Assembly: GCA_036273935.1 (NCBI GenBank)
Contig: DASUGQ010000546.1
Span: 1-18,659 of the forward strand
Origin: ZC4RG29 sp036273935
GTDB taxonomy: Bacteria; Bacteroidota; Bacteroidia; Cytophagales; Cyclobacteriaceae
Reading direction: 5' to 3'
DNA: 18,659 nucleotides
The notes beneath the pieces were generated by a model that saw only the letters and a program-made list of their open reading frames with translations, did not search any database and was not told where the DNA came from. Below are positions 14,040 to 18,659 of the stretch, piece by piece. Within the stretch, counting starts at the first letter, position 1. The number at the start of each line of letters is the position of its first letter. The position numbers and the translations under genes are program-made.

Positions 14040-14756
14040 TCATCTTTTGAAAAGCCTGTCCCCCACTATTTTATTCACCACCGCTTCTTTAAGATTGCGG
14101 CTTATCGGTATCCGTTGCTCACCAATGACGATATCGTTCCCATCAAGAGCCCTTATATGCAAAAGGCCAACAATGTATGACTTATGGACCTTCAGAAAAC
14201 GATCGAGTGGAAGTTGCTGCTCGAGTCCAGCCATGGTGATATAGGTAATAAGCTTGCGTTCATTGGTATGGATCACAACATAGTTTTGAAGAGCTTCCAC
14301 GAACAACACCTTATCAAAAAATACTTTCTCAAATTTGTTATCACACTTGATAAAAAAATAATCCACCTCAGCAACGTGTTCTGACGCCATTCTTTTCAGT
14401 CGTACTATTTCAAAAGCCTTTTGTGATGCTTTGAAAAAGCGTTCAAATGGAATTGGCTTCACCAGGTAGTCCACAACATCAAGGGCATAGCCTTCAATGG
14501 CATAGTTGGAGTACGCAGTTGTAAATATCACGAGCGGCGGATCTATCAGAGTTTTCAAGAACTCAATCCCGGAAAGCTTAGGCATCTGAACATCAAGATA
14601 AATCAAATCGATATCATGCTGACCTAGAAAGGGTGTAGCCCTTAACGGATTTTCACATTGTGCGACAAGGGTAAGAAAATCAATTTCGCCAACATACTCT
14701 GCCATGCCTTTGCGGGCCATCGGTTCATCATCGATAATCAGGCAGTTCAATTTCAT
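14040..14756 (-). CDS. LytTR-family response regulator
   Basis: The start at 14756 is chosen because MKLNCLIIDDEP is the usual first strand of a receiver domain. An upstream ATG (14792) would add 12 residues without similarity. The 238-residue protein has a receiver domain (1-115) with acidic pocket Asp9 and Asp10, phosphoacceptor Asp55 in LIYLDVQMP, Thr80 in IFTTAYS and Lys100 in YLVKPI. The LytTR DNA-binding domain follows (about 130-235: FFIKCDNKFEKVFFDKVLFVEALQNYV, then FLKVHKSYIV and PISRNLKE). It is the output of the kinase encoded just upstream at 97 bases, and that gap holds a structured repeat. Its targets are not shown; the adjacent secreted-protein gene is a candidate. Confidence 0.95.
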   Translation of the reverse strand: MKLNCLIIDDEPMARKGMAEYVGEIDFLTLVAQCENPLRATPFLGQHDIDLIYLDVQMPKLSGIEFLKTLIDPPLVIFTTAYSNYAIEGYALDVVDYLVKPIPFERFFKASQKAFEIVRLKRMASEHVAEVDYFFIKCDNKFEKVFFDKVLFVEALQNYVVIHTNERKLITYITMAGLEQQLPLDRFLKVHKSYIVGLLHIRALDGNDIVIGEQRIPISRNLKEAVVNKIVGDRLFKR

Positions 14757-14783
14757 GTGTTTAAATGTGTTTGTTTTTTTATG

Positions 14784-14850
14784 GGAACACATGGAATGGC
14801 CATGTTAATCAATATCCCTTTTGGGTGAACGTTGTGCATGGCCATTTCAT
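14784..14850. repeat. Structured intergenic repeat, copy 2
   Basis: AATGGCCATG (14795-14804) and its exact reverse complement CATGGCCATT (14837-14846) form a 10-bp stem, extended through G14794 with T14847 to ATG/CAT. The 32-base loop shares TTTTGGGT, AACG and GTG with the copy at 1238-1302, and both begin GGAACA. It fills most of the gap between the kinase and regulator genes and ends three bases before the kinase stop codon. Confidence 0.6.
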
Positions 14851-14853
14851 CGC

Positions 14854-15873
14854 TTATTCGATCGTTATTTCAAGATTGACCTGGAAGCTGCCGGGCTTCT
14901 GTTGAAATTGCAGGTTGTACCGGTCAGAATATAGTAAGTCCAATCTTCGTTGTACATTCTTCAAACCTATTCCATGACCATTGCTTTTTGTCATTTGTTG
15001 AGGGTTACAGGTATTGAAGACCATCATTCTCAGGGCATTTCCTTTCCTCCAAAGATCAATCCTGATTTCGTTGTCCTTTGGCATATGAGAGACATGTTTA
15101 AAGGCATTCTCAACAAAGGGGATCAACAACAACGGTGCTATGCTAAAATTGGATACGCTGTTCAGCGTGAAGGATACCCAATAATGGTCATCAAGGCGGT
15201 GGCGTTGAAGATCGACATAGTTCTGCAGGTAAGCCATCTCTTTTTCGACCGGTATCGCATGACCATTGCACTCATATAACTGATAACGCAACATTTCAGA
15301 GAAGGAAGATAGTGTATCACGGGCTTTACTGTTCTGCCGGTCGATCTGGAAGAAAATTGTATTAAGTGAGTTAAAAAGAAAATGAGGGTTTATCTGTGCT
15401 TTCAGGTATTCCAGTTCTGTATTGAGTTTTTCCAGTTCAATTTTACGAATGAGTTCCTGCTGTATAAACCACTCCCGACTAAGGTGCAGCGCAATGCTAA
15501 AGGCCATATAGAACAAAGCGATTGAGAAATTATAGAACGTGTTATGAAAGAAATCAAAATACTCAGCCTTGCCCATCATATAACCCTGGAGATAAACGTC
15601 ATGTATATTTTTCAGAGTGACATAAAAGAGAAATGAGATAAAAAGGAACAAAATATAATGTCCCCACTTTCCTTTACGCGCATACCGCGGTATAAGAAAC
15701 AACAGGTTTGCATAGATGACGCTCGCCAGTAATCCATTTCGAACGACCACTTCACCGAAGAACTGTCCGAAGCCTGCTTGTGGTACAAGCGCCAGCCGGG
15801 TGTAGGCGTGGAATCCAATCGTCACCACCCAAAAAAGTATATGGTCTGCCTTGTATCGAAGGAACCGTTGCAT
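14854..15873 (-). CDS. LytS/YehU-type sensor histidine kinase
   Basis: The 339-residue membrane kinase has about four hydrophobic segments (roughly 11-30, 44-62, 71-90 and 111-131), then a short coiled coil (about 137-158, QQELIRKIELEKLNTELEYL). The phosphoacceptor region of the His_kinase family follows, INPHFLFNSLNT, with His164. The ATP-binding part shows PFVENAFKH with Asn256 and the glycine box GHGIGLKNVQRR (299-310). It has no recognisable extracellular sensor domain, so it probably senses through the membrane region. It precedes the LytTR regulator on the same strand, and the two make a standard pair. Start: the only ATG near the first hydrophobic segment. Confidence 0.94.
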   Translation of the reverse strand: MQRFLRYKADHILFWVVTIGFHAYTRLALVPQAGFGQFFGEVVVRNGLLASVIYANLLFLIPRYARKGKWGHYILFLFISFLFYVTLKNIHDVYLQGYMMGKAEYFDFFHNTFYNFSIALFYMAFSIALHLSREWFIQQELIRKIELEKLNTELEYLKAQINPHFLFNSLNTIFFQIDRQNSKARDTLSSFSEMLRYQLYECNGHAIPVEKEMAYLQNYVDLQRHRLDDHYWVSFTLNSVSNFSIAPLLLIPFVENAFKHVSHMPKDNEIRIDLWRKGNALRMMVFNTCNPQQMTKSNGHGIGLKNVQRRLDLLYSDRYNLQFQQKPGSFQVNLEITIE

Positions 15874-16089
15874 TCCTGAAGTTACGCGTTTTACGGCTTA
15901 AGGCAGTATCTTCGAAAATGCATTTTGTCAAGAAATTGTTACCATTGGTCAAGCCCGGGTAACGTAAGCAATTAAATTATATGGCACCGGATATAGTATG
16001 AGGACAGCAAATTAGTGACCCTATTGCGAGCATTTTTTGGCATTCTTTGAACAGATTTTTGTATGATTATTTACCAACTTACCGTCTAA

Positions 16090-16144
16090 GCAGGGTCTCC
16101 GCTTCGGGACCCTGCCTTGGGAAGTCGAACGTCGTCCATTCAAA
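16090..16144 (+). repeat. Dispersed hairpin repeat, copy 2
   Basis: GCAGGGTC (16090-16097) pairs perfectly with GACCCTGC (16108-16115), and inside it CCG-CTT-CGG continues the stem past one bulged T. The downstream flank to about 16144 resembles the flank of copy 1 at 13275-13304. The two copies point in opposite directions and bracket the secreted-protein/LytTR/kinase block. It lies in the 294-base gap 15874-16167, where I see no gene. Confidence 0.6.
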
Positions 16145-16167
16145 TCAAGCCTCTGGAAAAATGAACT

Positions 16168-16743
16168 TCAGATTTTCTTCAATGAAACATCATCGAAATA
16201 CACCGAACCGGTTGTGTTGTTGAGCATGATGAGAAAAATATAAATCCTGACTACGGTATCCGGAATCTTGGTATCCATCTCCACCGAAAACTCCTCCCAA
16301 TCATGATTACCTGTAATGTTGATCTTACCCTGTGTAGAATAAAAAAACTCAGGCTTGGTATTGTTGTCGCCCCTGAAAGCAATGGACACGCCGTCTCCAA
16401 CAACATTATCGAGTTTTATCTTGCAGGACAGCCTCAGCTTCTTGCCGTGAGGAATCTTATCTTCATACGTCTGTCCCCACCAGCCTGCACTGGCATCCGC
16501 GTTATCAGAGGACAATTGCAGTGAACGTATTCCGTCATAGGCCTGCACATCGGACCAGATTACTTGGGTATCGCTGTCAGCGTAATCGGAAGGAAACCAT
16601 GATGATGGACTCTGATTGCCATTTTCTATCGAAGGGTTCTGCACTAATTCCGGATTTCCTGAATTTGATTCATCCTCGCATCCGGAAATGAGGGAAAGGC
16701 TAAAAAGAAGGATCATGGCGAAGCGGAAAGTAGATGTTTTCAT
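16168..16743 (-). CDS. Lipoprotein with possible carbohydrate-binding (CBM4/9-like) domain
   Basis: The 191-residue product has a lipoprotein signal: a hydrophobic stretch (about 8-20), LISGC with the lipidated Cys22, then an acidic and Ser/Asn/Gly-rich linker (EDESNSGNPE). The mature part starts LVQNPSIENGNQSPSSWFPSDY, which is the typical opening of CBM4/9-like jelly-roll domains. It ends VYFDDVSLKKI, the equally typical last strand, with WEEFSVEMDTKI before it. The whole mature protein is therefore one such domain with no enzyme attached. A cell-surface or periplasmic role in glycan or ligand binding is inferred. Its gap to the esterase gene upstream on the same strand is 150 bases, so they could be co-transcribed. 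Confidence 0.85.
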   Translation of the reverse strand: MKTSTFRFAMILLFSLSLISGCEDESNSGNPELVQNPSIENGNQSPSSWFPSDYADSDTQVIWSDVQAYDGIRSLQLSSDNADASAGWWGQTYEDKIPHGKKLRLSCKIKLDNVVGDGVSIAFRGDNNTKPEFFYSTQGKINITGNHDWEEFSVEMDTKIPDTVVRIYIFLIMLNNTTGSVYFDDVSLKKI

Positions 16744-16893
16744 CGACGCGGATTTAATGAAAATTCAAGAAACTATTGAATTCGGAAGTCCTGGATTTAC
16801 AAGAGCTTCGTCCGGTTATTGCTCGCCTGCCTCGTTGATTTAAAATACGTCATCAAGACGATTTATACAACATAAAATACACACAACACCTAA

Positions 16894-18216
16894 CTATTTT
16901 AGTTGAACCGCCGCCGTTGTGTGATCAAAATAAATGAGTTGTTCAAAATAATCAGGGTCAAAGCCAAAATAGTAGTCTGTTGGTTTATTATTGTATACCG
17001 CCCCCACTTGAAAATATTCAATGCCTTTCGAAAAAGCCGTTGTCCATTCATTATGTTTTTGCAAATCCGATATGCTCACTGTAAAGACATCAGAATTAGC
17101 TCTCGACATGAGATCATTCATGGAGCCCGATTTCGGATTGGCCTTAAGGTCTTGTGTATCGAGCCCCAGGTTTTGATTTCCCGATCGCGTCATGGCGGTA
17201 AAGAAGCCTTTTGAAAAGAGAAAACCCAAAGCAAAGTAATCGCCCGGAAAATCCGTCTTTAGTCGGTAACCCATCGCGCCACCATAATAGCCGTGTGATA
17301 TGTGGTAATTGTGCGCCCATAAAACAATCCCGGCCCCTGCAAAATATTCATGCAGCCATCCGACATTTTCCGCCATATACTGATCCCGATAATTTTTTGT
17401 TGTGGTCTTTTGCGCGTAGTAGGTTACTTCCGACGTCTGTCGCGTTACATTAATCAGTTGCAAGTTGAGCTGATACCTTCGTTCTGAACTGGCATCGATT
17501 ATATCTGCCTGATATTTCATCACAGAATCCCGAAGCGCATCAATTCTCCCCAGCAAATTATCAAAACCATCTTTTGAGTAACCGGAAAACTGATTCGCTG
17601 CCCCTGACTTCGCTTCATCCAGAACAGCTTCTGCAAAGTGGAAAAAGGAAACGTTAACCTCGGCGAGGAAGTTCTTGACCATGTCCGGATGATAGGTATT
17701 GAATTGACAATCCACTCCCCAATACCGGACCTTCTCGTTTTCTGATTTGCCTACATTATAGTCACACATCCAATACAAAAGGTCTCTCACTTCTTCGGTC
17801 GTCCAGGTCCAGAAATGCATTTTAGTTTTCATCAAATTTTCAATCTGACTTTTGTCGCTGTTCTGAACTGCCTCATTAATAAACAACGACTCGCCAAAGT
17901 CGGCTTCAATAGCGAACACTTTGTAATTATGATGCTCCACCAGGTATCTCAGCATTCTGTGCTTGGCTTTAAAGAATTCAGCCGTACCGTGAGTGGCTTC
18001 CCCTAAACCTATAATCGCGCGATCCGATACGGGATCGAGAAACTGAAGCTGTTCATCCGTCCACGAAATCGGATCTTCTGAAAGTGGTTCCAACTCCAGC
18101 TCAAGGGTCTGCACTAATGCCTTTGTCTCCGGATCAAGCGCGCTATCCTCATCTTTGCATGCGAAGAGCATTGTGCAAAGTGCGAACATCAGCATAAGGA
18201 TAGGGTACTTCTCCAC
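16894..18216 (-). CDS. Erythromycin-esterase-family lipoprotein
   Basis: The product belongs to the EreA/EreB-like superfamily. The key elements are GLGEATHGTAEFF (Glu73, His76), VFAIEADFGES (Glu104), RYWGVDCQ and LWAHNYHISHG (His302), in the family's order, so the active site looks intact. The preferred start is the GTG at 18214-18216, giving 440 residues: EKYPILMLMFALCTMLFAC makes a normal-length lipoprotein signal with Cys20. A GTG at 18265-18267 would add 17 residues, and the first ATG (18195) would leave a signal of only 12 residues. Most chromosomal members of this family have unknown substrates and are not proven macrolide esterases, so resistance should not be assumed. Membrane anchoring is unusual next to the cytoplasmic enzymes of known function. 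Confidence 0.88.
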   Translation of the reverse strand: MEKYPILMLMFALCTMLFACKDEDSALDPETKALVQTLELELEPLSEDPISWTDEQLQFLDPVSDRAIIGLGEATHGTAEFFKAKHRMLRYLVEHHNYKVFAIEADFGESLFINEAVQNSDKSQIENLMKTKMHFWTWTTEEVRDLLYWMCDYNVGKSENEKVRYWGVDCQFNTYHPDMVKNFLAEVNVSFFHFAEAVLDEAKSGAANQFSGYSKDGFDNLLGRIDALRDSVMKYQADIIDASSERRYQLNLQLINVTRQTSEVTYYAQKTTTKNYRDQYMAENVGWLHEYFAGAGIVLWAHNYHISHGYYGGAMGYRLKTDFPGDYFALGFLFSKGFFTAMTRSGNQNLGLDTQDLKANPKSGSMNDLMSRANSDVFTVSISDLQKHNEWTTAFSKGIEYFQVGAVYNNKPTDYYFGFDPDYFEQLIYFDHTTAAVQLK

Positions 18217-18614
18217 CTGCGTTTGCTTTTGATTTACTGCGAGTACTGAATTACTTGTCCTCCCCACTTGCTTACAGGCAAGGAATTTAGGAAGAAATTA
18301 AACCAATATCACAAGGAAAAGGTAAGTATGATCACCTTAATGCGGATCAGGAAGTTCATGTTTTCAGCCAAAACCCGTATCATTTAAGTTACTCATGGGC
18401 TAGACAGCACGGAATGCTGAGGCCTGCTTAATTCGCGTTCCTCGCCGTTACGCTTTCTCCAACGACATAACCTTAAGGTCTTCCCCGCTTTCTAATTTGC
18501 CCTTTTAGACAGTCCCTCGTTATTGCGGAGAAAAAATTTTTCCAAAATCCGTGACCCATGTCACAAAACGAAAAGCAAAGATTGACGTACTTTGTCTCAT
18601 AAAATAATTACATC
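18217..18614. other. 398-base gap before the right-edge gene
   Basis: No gene is seen between the esterase start and 18615. It contains short palindromes, such as CAGCA/TGCTG around position 18410 and a CCTTAAGG palindrome near 18471. At the right end it holds the Crp/Fnr-like site and the -7-like motif of the last gene. The promoter of the esterase gene must also lie here, but I could not place it. Confidence 0.5.
18550..18594 (+). promoter_or_regulatory. Crp/Fnr-like site and promoter of the right-edge gene
   Basis: CGTGACCCATGTCACA (18550-18565) matches the Crp consensus TGTGA-N6-TCACA except for its first base. TACTTTG (18588-18594) is one base short of the TAnnTTTG element. If transcription starts near 18600, the site centre lies about 42 bases upstream, the usual place for an activator touching RNA polymerase. 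Confidence 0.45.
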
Positions 18615-18659
18615 ATGACCATTAGGCTAAAAACCGAAGACTTTAAGGAGAAGGTTTTC
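18615..18659 (+). CDS. Probable thioredoxin, first 15 codons (truncated by window edge)
   Basis: ATG at 18615 opens 15 codons, MTIRLKTEDFKEKVF, that run to the end of the window. The phrase LKTEDFKEKVF is like the start of Bacteroidota thioredoxins, in which the active-site CxxC follows 15-20 residues later, outside this window. The promoter-like motifs just upstream support a real start here. With so little sequence the identification is tentative, and the CxxC motif would decide it. Confidence 0.45.
   Translation, partial: MTIRLKTEDFKEKVF

Noticed and set aside
17530..17545. CCCGAAGCG resembling the hairpin repeat core
   Set aside because: It lies inside the esterase coding region, lacks the stem arms, and is a short chance match.

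Overview
The window looks like the chromosome of a Bacteroidota bacterium, most likely a Cytophagales relative. The signs are promoter motifs of the TAnnTTTG type, very large FtsX/MacB-like permeases with a short N-terminal prefix domain next to a PadR regulator, a LytS/LytTR two-component pair, a lysine-rich SWIB protein, and lipoproteins with Bacteroidota-style lipoboxes. I see no rRNA, tRNA, CRISPR array, insertion sequence or phage gene.

Left part (1-4630). A truncated secreted glycoside-hydrolase-like gene leaves the left edge. It is followed on the minus strand by a membrane-anchored SRPBCC protein, a PhnB-like VOC protein, and a tight operon of a GyrI-like effector-binding protein, a serine alpha/beta hydrolase and a 79-residue protein. 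A GlxA-type AraC regulator diverges from this operon over a 119-base gap with a good promoter on each strand. It converges on a SWIB-domain protein with a histone-H1-like tail, and a 12-bp perfect terminator hairpin lies between them.

Middle (4631-13152). A PadR-family repressor gene with a perfect 15-bp inverted repeat at its promoter precedes three tandem FtsX-type permeases of 860, 869 and 870 residues. The gaps between them are 18 and 14 bases, so they form one transcription unit. No ABC ATPase gene is in the window. The second permease is visibly AT-rich. The third is a mosaic: its first ~61 codons are nearly the same DNA as the second permease, and the rest resembles the first.

Right part (13153-18659). 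A small secreted protein of unknown function is followed by a convergent LytTR response regulator and a LytS-type histidine kinase. This block is bracketed by two inverted copies of a hairpin repeat. Then come a lipoprotein with a possible carbohydrate-binding fold, an erythromycin-esterase-family lipoprotein, and at the right edge the first 15 codons of a probable thioredoxin behind a Crp/Fnr-like site.

The least expected signals lie outside the genes. One is a ~65-bp intergenic element at two distant loci whose long stem shows a compensatory base-pair change. Others are the paired hairpin repeats, the permease prefix swap, and direct repeats with LytTR-like spacing ahead of the secreted-protein gene. 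All functional assignments rest on reading motifs by eye; no database search was run.
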